Assembly (NCBI RefSeq): GCF_002090175.1 | Contig: NZ_BBRN01000006.1 | Span: forward strand, 248,001-312,000 | From: Demequina sp. NBRC 110057 | GTDB lineage: Bacteria > Actinomycetota > Actinomycetes > Actinomycetales > Demequinaceae | DNA length: 64,000 nt | Reading direction: 5' to 3' | Shown: piece after piece, positions 1 to 8,777 of the stretch | Layout: the number at the start of each line of letters is the position of its first letter | How positions within the stretch are numbered: the stretch's first letter is position 1 | Program-made: the position numbers and the translations under genes | The notes under the pieces: generated by a model | Seen by the model: the letters and a program-made list of their open reading frames with translations, nothing else | What the model was told of the DNA's origin: nothing | Database searches by the model: none

Positions 1-91
1 GAGTTCTCCCCATAGCGCCTCACAGCATGTCTCCCTAGGCTGATCGCCTTCGGAGGCTGTGCGCGGCCATCGAGGGTTCCAGCGCGCGCGT

Positions 92-120
92 TAGGATCGC
101 ATCTGCACGAATATGGGAGG
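92..120 (+). promoter_or_regulatory. candidate -10 box and ribosome binding site
   Basis: TAGGAT at 92-97 resembles an actinobacterial -10 element, and GGGAGG at 115-120 lies six bases before the ATG at 127. No convincing -35 box is seen. Together they would serve the five-gene operon that starts at 127. The first 90 bases of the window hold nothing else I can name. Confidence 0.4.
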
Positions 121-126
121 TCATGC

Positions 127-423
127 ATGTCGGGGGGCACGCTCAAGGTCGACACAGCCATGGTGAGAACGATGGCTACGTATTTGACGACGGTCCATGC
201 CGAGTTGGGGCGCGCGGACGCACGAAGCCACGCCGTCGCCGACGCCGTCGGCGACGCGCATCTGGCGGACACCTTGCGAAATTTCTCGGACGCGTGGGAC
301 AACCGCCGCGAAGAGATGGTGGGCCAGATCGGCACCTTTCGCGACGCAGCCAAGGCCGTTGCCGACGCGTTTGACCAGGCGGAGTCGGAACTCGCCGCCA
401 CCGCCGATCAGGCACGCTCATGA
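127..423 (+). CDS. small ESAT-6/WXG100-like helical protein
   Basis: This is a 98-residue protein without signal peptide or membrane segment. It is predicted to be two long helices joined near residue 60, where FSDAWDNR sits. That layout and length fit WXG100/ESAT-6-like partners of type VII secretion, although a strict Trp-Xaa-Gly is absent (Trp-Asp-Asn instead). The tail has FDQAE, close to the YxxxD/E export signal. The start at 127 is chosen over an out-of-frame ATG at 123 because this frame is the one overlapping the next gene and GGGAGG is six bases upstream. It is the first of five overlapping genes and faces, tail to tail, the EssC-like ATPase gene at 3419-8044. The family is inferred from size and helical pattern only; an unrelated helical protein is possible. 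Confidence 0.55.
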   Translation: MSGGTLKVDTAMVRTMATYLTTVHAELGRADARSHAVADAVGDAHLADTLRNFSDAWDNRREEMVGQIGTFRDAAKAVADAFDQAESELAATADQARS

Positions 424-1721
424 CCGACCTTCCTCACGTCGCGGGCGACGTCCCCACCATTGAGCGCGCAGCCGGCAACTATTCCGACGTTGCGGCGGCC
501 GTTCGCGACGCCGCGAGGGCCATGCGCTCCCTCAGTCACGGCACGCATGGATCACAGAGCGATGCCGTGACCGCCCTGGCGAGCCAAGCTGGCACCGTTG
601 CCGATCGTCTGGACCGGCTCGAGGATCGCTATCGCGCCGCAGGGTCCGCACTCACCACCTACGCCCGCGAGCTCGATTCTCTGCAGGTCTCCGCCGACGA
701 GTCCATCTCTCGCGCTGCGACGGCAGCCGAGGACCGCGACCGTGCGACCCGCCTCGCCGACTACTACCGCGCCGAGTATGACGGCGCGACCGACCCCGCC
801 GCCGCGACCGAAGCACTCAGCAATCAACGCTATTGGGAGGGACAGCGGGACGAGGCTGCTGCTGCCGTCTCCCATGCCGCCGCTGCCGTCGATGACGCTC
901 ACCGAGCCCAGGCGGCCGCCGCCCGTCGCGCCGCCGATGCCATCGACACCGCAGTCGACGCCGACGGCCTCAACGACTCGTGGTGGGACAACGTCAAGGG
1001 TTGGGTCTCCGACAATGCCGGGCTCTTGCGGGCACTCAAGGACGCGCTATCGATGGTCACCACAGTCCTGACCTTCGTGAGCATGGTGATCCCCGTCGTG
1101 GCCCCCTTCGCCTTGGCAAGTGCGGCGTTGACCGTCGGCCTCTCGGGGCTCCTCGCCGCGAGTGGTGAAATCTCGTGGCTCGAGTTCGGGCTCGACGCGC
1201 TCCTCCTGGTGACGGCAGGCGTGGGAGCCGTGGCCGGCAAAGTCGTGTCGACATCCGTCAGCGGGTTGAAGAGCGCGCGCGTCGCGCGCCTGGCGGCCCA
1301 GGGTGGGGCCAAGAGCCCCCTCCGCCAGGTGACAGGGTCGTTCAACAGGCTCTCGATACCCACGCGCACCATGAGCCAGAAGTTCACGGCTGCGATTCCC
1401 CTCAAGGGAATCGCGGCGAAGTATCGAGGCATCGGAAACGCCCACGCGTGGCGCATCTTCACCATGTCGAAGGTCGGCGCCAGCGCCGCCGACGATGCCT
1501 TCATCAAGCCCGGAATGGCATGGATTCGCGCGGCCCGTGCGACCGCAGTGACGCAGACGGTGTTCCGCGTGAGTGACACTATCGGGGGTCATGCCCGTAC
1601 CGTGGAGCAGGCGTTGACCCCCACGCCCCTCGACCCCGTCACCGCCGTCGCTCGCGGCATCGCGGACGGGCACGAGTACCTACATCGAGCAACGACGGCG
1701 ACCCTTGGAGGACAGCGATGA
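420..1721 (+). CDS. coiled-coil protein with hydrophobic centre, possible type VII-type substrate
   Basis: This is a 433-residue protein whose ATG overlaps the stop of the preceding gene (ATGA). Residues 1-180 are Ala-rich, charged and helical, with LDRLEDRYRAAGSAL as a typical stretch. Residues about 200-260 contain two or three hydrophobic segments (VTTVLTFVSMVIPVVAPFAL and a second around DALLLVTAGVGAVAG). The C-terminal 170 residues are mildly basic with no toxin motif I recognise. The layout of helical N-terminus plus hydrophobic middle resembles LXG or WXG-linked type VII substrates and actinobacterial putative T7SS-secreted proteins, but no C-terminal nuclease, ADP-ribosyltransferase or NADase motif is visible. 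It may be a structural or pore-forming partner of the small protein before it. The function is not established. Confidence 0.55.
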   Translation: MTDLPHVAGDVPTIERAAGNYSDVAAAVRDAARAMRSLSHGTHGSQSDAVTALASQAGTVADRLDRLEDRYRAAGSALTTYARELDSLQVSADESISRAATAAEDRDRATRLADYYRAEYDGATDPAAATEALSNQRYWEGQRDEAAAAVSHAAAAVDDAHRAQAAAARRAADAIDTAVDADGLNDSWWDNVKGWVSDNAGLLRALKDALSMVTTVLTFVSMVIPVVAPFALASAALTVGLSGLLAASGEISWLEFGLDALLLVTAGVGAVAGKVVSTSVSGLKSARVARLAAQGGAKSPLRQVTGSFNRLSIPTRTMSQKFTAAIPLKGIAAKYRGIGNAHAWRIFTMSKVGASAADDAFIKPGMAWIRAARATAVTQTVFRVSDTIGGHARTVEQALTPTPLDPVTAVARGIADGHEYLHRATTATLGGQR

Positions 1722-2233
1722 GACTCGGCCCACCGCAGCGATCCCGGCTGCACGAGCCAGAGGAACGCTCTTACCTCCTTCTCTTCGTCGCCCTCTGCTG
1801 GCTCGTCGTTCTCGGCCTTGGCCCCATCGCGGCGGTGTGGATTGCCTCCATGTTCACCGGCGTCTACGAAGGCGAGGAAGGCTTCCCCGCCTTCACCACC
1901 CTGAGCCCCTCGCTCGCGGTGCCAGCAATCCTTATTGCGATCGTCATCGTTCGCACCTTCCCCGCACCGCTGAAGCACCCTCACGGCATGACCCGCGGAG
2001 AGATCACCTTCGTCGCGTTCGTCGGGCTAGGCATAGCGACCACGTCGTTCGCCTTCGACACGAAGTACCTCGGCACTGCTGGGGCCACATTCATGGGTCT
2101 CGTCTTGGCCGCCTACGCACTCCTGACCGCAGTGTCACTCCTCCGGTCGGTCGCGGGCTGGCTCCGCCTGGTGCCCGAGTCGTGGCGCGTCGAGCGTGCA
2201 TCGCAGCGGAAGAGAGCAACCCGCAAGCCGTGA
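1718..2233 (+). CDS. four-helix integral membrane protein, unknown function
   Basis: This is a 171-residue protein whose ATG overlaps the previous stop. Hydrophobic segments lie at about residues 20-47, 66-82, 95-113 and 120-142, with a basic C-terminal tail (SQRKRATRKP). A loop with EGEEGFPAFTTL separates segments 1 and 2. No family is recognised. Its tight coupling to the ESAT-6-like and coiled-coil genes suggests a membrane partner or immunity-type protein for them, which is inference from position only. The DNA looks less GC-biased than the rest of the window. Confidence 0.6.
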   Translation: MRLGPPQRSRLHEPEERSYLLLFVALCWLVVLGLGPIAAVWIASMFTGVYEGEEGFPAFTTLSPSLAVPAILIAIVIVRTFPAPLKHPHGMTRGEITFVAFVGLGIATTSFAFDTKYLGTAGATFMGLVLAAYALLTAVSLLRSVAGWLRLVPESWRVERASQRKRATRKP

Positions 2234-2844
2234 AAGCACCGGTCGAGGGTGACCTCGGATACACCCTGATTCTCCCCGCGGGCTGGGTGATGCTGCCCAC
2301 GGGCGACGGCGCCGCGGCCGCGATCAAGAGCCTCGCCGCAACACTCAGTGCAGAGGCGCCCCGTGACGAGCGCCGGGCGCGAGCGGACAGGCTCACACGC
2401 GCACTGCAACCCCTCATCGACGACGCCAGAGCCGCCCACGCTCGCGACGTCGTCATCCCGATCTCCCAGCCATGGGTCGTCCCTGCGTCCGTCTCGATCA
2501 CGATCGCCACCACTCCGCTCGCTCCCGGCCTCGACGCGGCGGATCTCGATACGGATGCGACCCGACGCGGCCAGACATCCACCATGCTCACGCCCGCCGG
2601 CACGGCACTGCGAGAAGTGGTCTCCCCGTCCTCCGAACCGGACGGTAGCGTGCGGCGCGTGGTGACCTACACGTGGGTCCCGCGCGACGGCCTCGGGGTC
2701 ATCGCGACGCTCGTCATCGGCGCCACCGCCTTCGAAGGGGTACAGGACATCGTCTCCGCGCTCCAAGACTTGGGCGAGACCGTGATGGGCTCGATCGCAT
2801 GGACCACGGCAACCGCCAGGCCTGAAGGAAGGGATGCCTCATGA
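2230..2844 (+). CDS. hypothetical protein, likely soluble; GTG start overlapping upstream stop
   Basis: This is a 204-residue protein. The GTG at 2230 overlaps the TGA of the membrane-protein gene (GTGA), which is the junction style used throughout this operon; the longer upstream frame would overlap that gene completely and is not believed. The N-terminus reads GYTLILPAGWVMLP, then a charged helix (residues about 35-70), a beta-rich middle and a C-terminal helix with VQDIVSALQDLGETV. No signal peptide or membrane segment is seen. The beginning, beta-rich core and closing helix resemble the layout of the next gene, so the two could be diverged paralogues. Function unknown. Confidence 0.6.
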   Translation: MKAPVEGDLGYTLILPAGWVMLPTGDGAAAAIKSLAATLSAEAPRDERRARADRLTRALQPLIDDARAAHARDVVIPISQPWVVPASVSITIATTPLAPGLDAADLDTDATRRGQTSTMLTPAGTALREVVSPSSEPDGSVRRVVTYTWVPRDGLGVIATLVIGATAFEGVQDIVSALQDLGETVMGSIAWTTATARPEGRDAS

Positions 2845-3413
2845 GCGCTCCGGACGCCCCCGACATTCACATCGATGCCGACTTCGACGTGTGGCTTCCC
2901 ATTCCCACCGAGTGGCCATGGCAGGACTATCCCGACGTCCACACCTGGGCCGACACCGTGGCACGAGCCTTCGGCGATGCGTACGACTGGTCGGAGCAGA
3001 CGCGGCAGTGGTGCATCGATGCCGTCACGGCCCTGTCCGTTGACGCCCCCGATGACGAGACCCGGCTGGCCATCATCGACCCCGACGCCAACTGGGTCTT
3101 CTTCACGGCCGTCCTGTGGTCACCCACCGACGCGACGGCTTCTGTCGAGGAGCTTGCCGGCGCGGGCGATGACTCCTCCCTGCGCGGGGTTGAACTGGTG
3201 CCGTTCGTTTCGCCGACGCTCGGCGAGGGCATCCGTGGGACTCGCTACGTCGACGACGAGAGTTCGTCGCACGACGTCGTCGGCATGGTCCAGCACGCCT
3301 TCCGCGCCAAGGGCCTCGACATTGTCGTGATGTCCTCGGGCTACGACCTGCTCCTGCTTCAGGAACTGGTCCCCGCGCTCGACGACCTCGCGCGTTCGAT
3401 TTCCGTCGGATAG
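2841..3413 (+). CDS. hypothetical acidic protein, possible paralogue of the preceding gene
   Basis: This is a 190-residue acidic protein with an ATG overlapping the previous stop and a GGAAGGG ribosome site ten bases upstream. It opens with DFDVWLPIPTEWPWQD, comparable to the LPAGW opening of its neighbour. It continues with a helix, a strand-rich core (WVFFTAVLWSP), and ends in a helix LLLLQELVPALDDLARSI that parallels the last helix of the 2230-2844 product. Two similar soluble proteins at the end of a secretion-like operon recall chaperone or immunity pairs, but nothing in the sequence proves this. It ends five bases before the stop of the convergent EssC-like gene. Confidence 0.6.
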   Translation: MSAPDAPDIHIDADFDVWLPIPTEWPWQDYPDVHTWADTVARAFGDAYDWSEQTRQWCIDAVTALSVDAPDDETRLAIIDPDANWVFFTAVLWSPTDATASVEELAGAGDDSSLRGVELVPFVSPTLGEGIRGTRYVDDESSSHDVVGMVQHAFRAKGLDIVVMSSGYDLLLLQELVPALDDLARSISVG

Positions 3414-3418
3414 GTTCC

Positions 3419-6400
3419 CTACTCGCGACCCGGCGCGATCGCCCACGAGGGGACGCTCGGTACAGCGGGAAGCGCAGGGGTGGCGGGGGCGGCGGCCGAT
3501 GCCGTGGCCGGGTTGGCGGCGGGCTCCGCGCCCTCGGCCCGAGGCAAGACCGCTCCCGCGGGCGGCAGCCCAGCCGGGTCGTCGAGCGCGAGCGGCAGCG
3601 GAATCTGCACCCGCGCCACGCGTCCCGAGGCCGCCCACAACCCACGTCCCGGGCCGAACTCCGCGCGCGACACCCGCGGGAAGGCCGTCTTCAGGATCGC
3701 GTCCCCGTCGCCGGTCTCTGGCTGCAGCACCACGCCCCGGCGTGCGAGCTTCACCTCGGACTTGAGGGCACCGAACCCTGACAGGTCCACCACGTCGGAC
3801 TCGACGACCACCAGCAGGTCGCCAGTGCGCGCCCGCTTCAGCATGGTCGTGATGACCTTCTCGGTGGGCGTGTCGGCGAAGTCCGTGACGGCCTCGACGA
3901 AGAGCGCGAGGGGTCGCCCCGACTCGGAGGCGGCGTCGACGAGCGCGCTCAGGTCTCCGAGCGACTCCGCATCGGTACCCGCGAGGTCCCAGCCATCCCA
4001 GCCGGTCACCGCGTCGCGGCGCGCGCCGAGCGCGACCAACACAGCATCGGCCCTCCACTGTCGCACGGCCTGCGCGAGCGAGTACAGCGCCGTGGTCCGT
4101 CCCGACGAGGGGCCGCCGGCGACGATGAGCGCACCGGCGGGATCGAACGGGTGCGGCGCGAGCTCGACGTCGCTCAGCCCGAGCACCGGCTGGCCGTCCA
4201 CCTCGGACGGCATCTCCTCGCGGCGGTACTCGGCGGGGAGGGAACCCACCGGCTCGGCCGCTGGCCGGATGGCGGCCGGCATGCGCGCGGCGTCGCGCGC
4301 GAGCGCCTCGGAGAGCTCGCGCGCGTTGGTCAGCGCGTGCGGGACGGCCACCTGGCACTCGAGCCGGTTGACGATGCCGCGCCCGGCCGGGGACTCGGCA
4401 TCGAGGACGTCGCGCGGGGCGCCCAACGGCGAGTAGCCGTCCTGGTCCGCCAGGCGCATCACGACGCGCTTCTGCACTGTCGCCTGGAGCGAGTTGGAGA
4501 TCGAGGCCGCGCGGTCCGCCGTGAGGACCACGTGCACGCCGACGGCGCGGCCCTCCTGCATGACCGCCTGGAGTGCCGCATACGCCTCGCCGCGACCGGG
4601 CACCCCCTCGTACTCCGCCCGGAACGTGGGGAAGTTATCGAGCAGCATGACGATGCGCGGCTCCTGGGAGCGCGCCTCGAGCTGGCGGTACTCGCTCAGC
4701 GTGGACGCGTTCGCTGCTCCGAAGCGCACGGCCCGCTCCTCCACGGTGGCACGCAGCATGCGCATGAGGCGCATCACCCGCTCCGGATCGTCGCCCGAGA
4801 CCACGGAGCCGACGTGCGGGAGCACCTCGAGCATGCGCAGCGCGGAGCCGCCGGCATCGAGGCCGTAGACGTGTACCGCGCCTTCCGTGACGTGACCCGC
4901 GGCCGTCGCGAGGGTGCGCAGCACCGTCGTCTTTCCCGCGCCGGAGGCGCCGAAGACGATCATGTTCTGGTCGGCCTCAGGCTCGAAGGAGAGCGGCTGC
5001 TGCTGCTGGCGCTGCGGCACGTCGACGACGCCGAAGGGCAGGCGCGCGTCCGATCCCCCGACGATGTCCTCGAGCGCGATCGCGGTGGGAAGCTCGTCGA
5101 GCCACGGTCGCCGCGGCGCCGCGAGCCTCGCTGACCTTGCCCCCGCCACGAAGGTGGAGACGAGGCGCTGCTGATCGGTGGGTCCCACCGCCTGGTCGGT
5201 CCCCGCGGCCGCGCGCGGGCGCTCCCAGGGCGTGAGGCCGCCGAAGCCAAACGACGAGATCTCCGGGTGCAGTTCCCGGTCCTGCGTCGCGGTGCGCCCG
5301 CCGGCGAAGGCCGACTGGAAGCGGGTGAGGCGGCCCGGGCCGGACTTGAGTGCGGCCCGGCCTGGAATCTCCGGGGAGAACTGGGCGGCCTGGACGTCGC
5401 CGATGACGTCGCGGGAGTCGGCCTCGTCGGCCATCCGCAGGGCAACCCTGAGGTTGGTGTTGGCGCGCAGGTTGTCCTTGATGACGCCCGCGGGCCGCTG
5501 GGTCGCCATGATGAGGTGGATGCCGAGCGAGCGTCCACGCTGGGCGATGTCCACGACGCCGTCGACGAAGTCGGGCACCTCGGTCGCGAGCGCCGCAAAC
5601 TCGTCGATGACCAGGATGAGCGCGGGTGGGCACTCGGGGTCGCCCCGCTTCTCCAGCGCGATGATGTCCTTGGCCCGCTTGCGATTGAGCAGTTCCTCGC
5701 GGAAGTGCAGCTCCGCGCGCAGCGACACGAGCGCGCGGCGCACCAGGTGCGGCGAGAGGTCGGTCACGAGGCCCACGCAGTGCGGCAGCTGGGTGCAGTC
5801 GGCGAAGGCCGATCCGCCCTTGTAGTCCACGAAGAGGAACGTGACGCGCTGCGGGCTGTACTCGGCGGCCATGCCCAGCACCCAGGCCTGCAGGAACTCG
5901 GACTTGCCGGAGCCCGTGGTGCCGCCCACGAGCGCGTGGGGGCCCTCGGTGCGCAGGTCGATGTGAAGCGCGCCGGCGGCCGCCTGGCCCACGAGCGCGC
6001 GCAGCCTCGGCTGGTACCCGTGGGGCGCGACCTCGGCGCCGCCGGCGGAAACCAGCGACCCGTTCTGGCGCCAGCGATCCAGGACCGCATCCGCCTCGAG
6101 CGCCAGGTCCGCGCCCACGAGGTCGAGCATCGGCACGGTGCGCGGGATGTCGGATGCGTCCGCTGCCGCCGCGCCGGCATCGGCCGTCCGCGCCAGGGCG
6201 AGGGCGAATCGCGAGAGGTGCGCGGCGCTGAAGCCCTCGACCACCATCGGGGCGACCGTCGCGCCCACCCTCACAAAGTGAGCGGCCGCCATGGCCGCGT
6301 CGTCGAACTCGACGAAGGTGCGGCACGCGGCGGGCAGTGCCGCGCGCGTGCGCGACAGCCACACCGGGTGGATGCCGCGGCCAGCGGCGCGCTCCATCAG

Positions 6401-8044
6401 CTGGATGAGGCGGGCGCGCTCGAGCGGCGCGTCGTCAGCGATGAGCACGAGCACGGCGGGCTGGGGAGCGCGCGAACCCGAGGCGTCGGTGCCGCGCTCG
6501 CCGATTCCCGCACCCACGCGCAGCGCGGCGTCCTCCGCGGCGATGGCGCCGAGCGGCACCGGGGCGTCCTTGCCGCCCGAGCGCACCGCCGCGAGCTCCT
6601 CGAGCCGCGAGACCACGTCGATCGCACCCTGGGGCGAGGCCCCGAGCGGGACGCCGAGCAGGGACTGCGCCGCCTCGGCGTGCGGGAGCCACTTCAGCGC
6701 GGCAAGATCGTCCGCCCAGCCCGCGCCCATGATGCCGGTGATCACCAGCTCGCTCGGGGCATGGAGGCCCGCGAGCTGGGCGACGAGGCCGCGCGCGTAG
6801 GCAGCGGTCACGCCCCTGCCGCCCACGATTCCGAGCGCGCCCGCCTGCGCGAGATCCTCGACGATCGGGACGTCGGGGATCTCGCGGTAGCCGTCCACGA
6901 GCGCGTCGAAGCGCTCCTCGTACTCGGGAAGGGCGCGGTCGCGGCCCTCGGGCTCCTTCACCGTCACGCGCGACGGCGCGGTGCCGACGCCGAGCCGGGC
7001 GAACATGAAGCTCCAGTGCTCGGGACGGCGGGTCCACAGCAGGTCAGTTCCCGCGCTGGCGGAGGTGTTGATGTCCTCGAGCGAGGGCGCCTCGGCGTGA
7101 CGGGCCACGGCCTCCTCGTCCCTGGCAACCCTCAGGCGCTCACGCAGGCGGTCAAGCTGGCGCTCGAAGGTGGCGATGGCCTCCTTCAGCTGGCGCTTGC
7201 GGCGCGAGGCTCCGGTCATGAAGTTGCCCAGCATCATTGCCGGGCTCATGGCGACGAAGATGAGCGACAGCGGCGACCGGGTGACCGAGTACACGACGAG
7301 CCCGACGACGGCGGGCATCGCCACCATCAGCCACGGGAAGGGCTGCTTTTCCTGCGGCACGGGAAGCGCCGCACCCTCGAGTTCGCGCGTGGGAAAGCGC
7401 GCCTCGACACGCGGCGCGCGGGTGTGCACGCGGGTGAGCAGGCTGGGGCTGACGGGCTCGGCGTCCGGGGCGAGCCTGGCGACAAGAGTGGTGGCGCCTA
7501 GCGTCACGCTCGTGCCGTCGGTGATGTCGGCGCGCGGCACGAGCGCGTCGCCAAGCAACACGCCGTTGGCGGAGTTGAGGTCGACGATCTCGACCCTGTC
7601 GGCGGTCGCGTGGATACGGGCGTGGAGCTTGGAAACCATGTCGTCGTCGAGGACCACGTCACACGAGTCGGCACGGCCCACGGTGGACGTGCCCCGGTAC
7701 AGGGTCAGGTGAACTCCCTCGTCCGGGCCAGCGATCACCTGGAGGACGCCGACCGCCACACGCGGTGCATCCCCCTCGGGCACCACGCGCAGCAGCACGC
7801 CGTCGGCGAGGCCGAGGTCGTCGAGGGTGTCGCGCCCGTCGAAGGTCTCGACGGCGTGGCTGCCGTCCGTGGCGCGCACCTCGAGCGTGAGGCCCCCGTC
7901 GTAGGCGCGGCCGCCGTAGTCCCCGCGCGGGTCGTCGCCCACGATCGAGCGCGCCACGTCGTGGACGGTGGCGCCGGGGTCGGCGGAGATGTGAAGGTCC
8001 TCGAGGACGCCCGTGGGGCGCTCGAGGGTGGCACGCAGTCTCAT
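3419..8044 (-). CDS. EssC/EccC-like FtsK/SpoIIIE ATPase with ubiquitin-like and FHA domains
   Basis: This is a 1541-residue membrane ATPase of the type VII secretion motor class. Residues 1-92 look ubiquitin-like (YukD-like), ending LGLADGVLLRVV. Residues about 98-190 form an FHA domain with GRADSCDVVLDDDMVSKLHA and NSANG. Two membrane helices lie at about 237-256 and 258-277. The first ATPase module has Walker A GTTGSGKS (Lys714) and Walker B LILVIDEF (Asp814-Glu815). The second has GASGAGKTT (Lys1038) and MLLDNF. The third has a degenerate P-loop, GGPSSGRTT, around residue 1315. This matches EssC of Firmicutes more than the split EccCa/EccCb. Its likely role is to drive export of helical substrates or another envelope process. 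It is the last gene of the long minus-strand locus, overlapping the FHA-HTH gene by four bases. No EccB, EccD, EccE or MycP is seen in the window. Confidence 0.85.
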   Translation of the reverse strand: MRLRATLERPTGVLEDLHISADPGATVHDVARSIVGDDPRGDYGGRAYDGGLTLEVRATDGSHAVETFDGRDTLDDLGLADGVLLRVVPEGDAPRVAVGVLQVIAGPDEGVHLTLYRGTSTVGRADSCDVVLDDDMVSKLHARIHATADRVEIVDLNSANGVLLGDALVPRADITDGTSVTLGATTLVARLAPDAEPVSPSLLTRVHTRAPRVEARFPTRELEGAALPVPQEKQPFPWLMVAMPAVVGLVVYSVTRSPLSLIFVAMSPAMMLGNFMTGASRRKRQLKEAIATFERQLDRLRERLRVARDEEAVARHAEAPSLEDINTSASAGTDLLWTRRPEHWSFMFARLGVGTAPSRVTVKEPEGRDRALPEYEERFDALVDGYREIPDVPIVEDLAQAGALGIVGGRGVTAAYARGLVAQLAGLHAPSELVITGIMGAGWADDLAALKWLPHAEAAQSLLGVPLGASPQGAIDVVSRLEELAAVRSGGKDAPVPLGAIAAEDAALRVGAGIGERGTDASGSRAPQPAVLVLIADDAPLERARLIQLMERAAGRGIHPVWLSRTRAALPAACRTFVEFDDAAMAAAHFVRVGATVAPMVVEGFSAAHLSRFALALARTADAGAAAADASDIPRTVPMLDLVGADLALEADAVLDRWRQNGSLVSAGGAEVAPHGYQPRLRALVGQAAAGALHIDLRTEGPHALVGGTTGSGKSEFLQAWVLGMAAEYSPQRVTFLFVDYKGGSAFADCTQLPHCVGLVTDLSPHLVRRALVSLRAELHFREELLNRKRAKDIIALEKRGDPECPPALILVIDEFAALATEVPDFVDGVVDIAQRGRSLGIHLIMATQRPAGVIKDNLRANTNLRVALRMADEADSRDVIGDVQAAQFSPEIPGRAALKSGPGRLTRFQSAFAGGRTATQDRELHPEISSFGFGGLTPWERPRAAAGTDQAVGPTDQQRLVSTFVAGARSARLAAPRRPWLDELPTAIALEDIVGGSDARLPFGVVDVPQRQQQQPLSFEPEADQNMIVFGASGAGKTTVLRTLATAAGHVTEGAVHVYGLDAGGSALRMLEVLPHVGSVVSGDDPERVMRLMRMLRATVEERAVRFGAANASTLSEYRQLEARSQEPRIVMLLDNFPTFRAEYEGVPGRGEAYAALQAVMQEGRAVGVHVVLTADRAASISNSLQATVQKRVVMRLADQDGYSPLGAPRDVLDAESPAGRGIVNRLECQVAVPHALTNARELSEALARDAARMPAAIRPAAEPVGSLPAEYRREEMPSEVDGQPVLGLSDVELAPHPFDPAGALIVAGGPSSGRTTALYSLAQAVRQWRADAVLVALGARRDAVTGWDGWDLAGTDAESLGDLSALVDAASESGRPLALFVEAVTDFADTPTEKVITTMLKRARTGDLLVVVESDVVDLSGFGALKSEVKLARRGVVLQPETGDGDAILKTAFPRVSRAEFGPGRGLWAASGRVARVQIPLPLALDDPAGLPPAGAVLPRAEGAEPAANPATASAAAPATPALPAVPSVPSWAIAPGRE

Positions 8045-8775
8045 GGGAGCCTCCCTGGCTGGGTGTCGTCGGCGGGATCGTGAAGGCTGGAGGCATCGAG
8101 CGCGGCGAGGTCGTCGGCGCTCACCAGTCGGGATACGAGCGCGTACTCGACGAGCCTGGCCCGGCGGTTGCTCGCGAGCTGGCCGGGGCCGCCGCGAAGC
8201 CCCTCGACGCCCGCCCTATCGAGTTTCTCGCACACCGCATCGAGCTTGCGATTGAAGGTGGTGAGCGGCCACCCCAACCGAGCCGCGACATCGGCCGATG
8301 CGGGGATGGCCGCCAGGCCTCCCCCGGGTCGCAGGAGGGCCGGCTCGGCGAGCGCGGTGACCAGCAGCCGCTGGCTCTCGGTGAGGCGAAGCGGCTGGCG
8401 TGTCGCGTCGCCGCCCACGTGAGCGCGGGGTACCGAGGGAGTCATGAGCGCCCCCTCGCATTCGAGGCCGAGGTCGTAGGAGCGCGCGCCCGCCGTGAGG
8501 ACCAGCCGCAGGTGCGGCACCACCACGGGCATCGCCGCGCCGGGGCCCAGCTGCGCCTGGAAGTGTCCGTCGTCGGTGCCCACGGTGACGGCGATCGCGC
8601 TTCCCACGTTGCTCAGCCACCACAGGCCGTGCTCCGTGTGAAGCTGGAGAAGGCGACGGTGAAGATGCGGGTTGTCGTCGAGGACGAGGTCTCCCGTGCG
8701 GCCGATGCTGAACACGGTCCCTGCAGCGACGCGCACCGCCGCATCCCCCCACTGCACCGTGACGTCTCCCGGCAT
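8041..8775 (-). CDS. FHA domain protein with C-terminal helix-turn-helix-like region
   Basis: This is a 244-residue protein without membrane segments. The N-terminal half is FHA-like: VFSIGRTGDLVLDDN followed by HLHRRLLQLH and a glycine-serine turn (NVGSAIAVTVG). The domain is divergent, lacking a clear Ser-Xaa-Xaa-His. From about residue 130 comes a region starting LRLTESQRLLVTALAEPAL and containing ADVAARLGWPLTTFNRKLD, which reads as a helix-turn-helix. A phosphopeptide-reading DNA-binding protein is one reading; an adaptor between phosphorylated partners and the ATPase is another. It overlaps the ATPase gene downstream (ATGA) and lies two bases after the repeat-threonine protein gene, so it is probably translated with both. 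Confidence 0.65.
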   Translation of the reverse strand: MPGDVTVQWGDAAVRVAAGTVFSIGRTGDLVLDDNPHLHRRLLQLHTEHGLWWLSNVGSAIAVTVGTDDGHFQAQLGPGAAMPVVVPHLRLVLTAGARSYDLGLECEGALMTPSVPRAHVGGDATRQPLRLTESQRLLVTALAEPALLRPGGGLAAIPASADVAARLGWPLTTFNRKLDAVCEKLDRAGVEGLRGGPGQLASNRRARLVEYALVSRLVSADDLAALDASSLHDPADDTQPGRLP

Positions 8776-8777
8776 GG

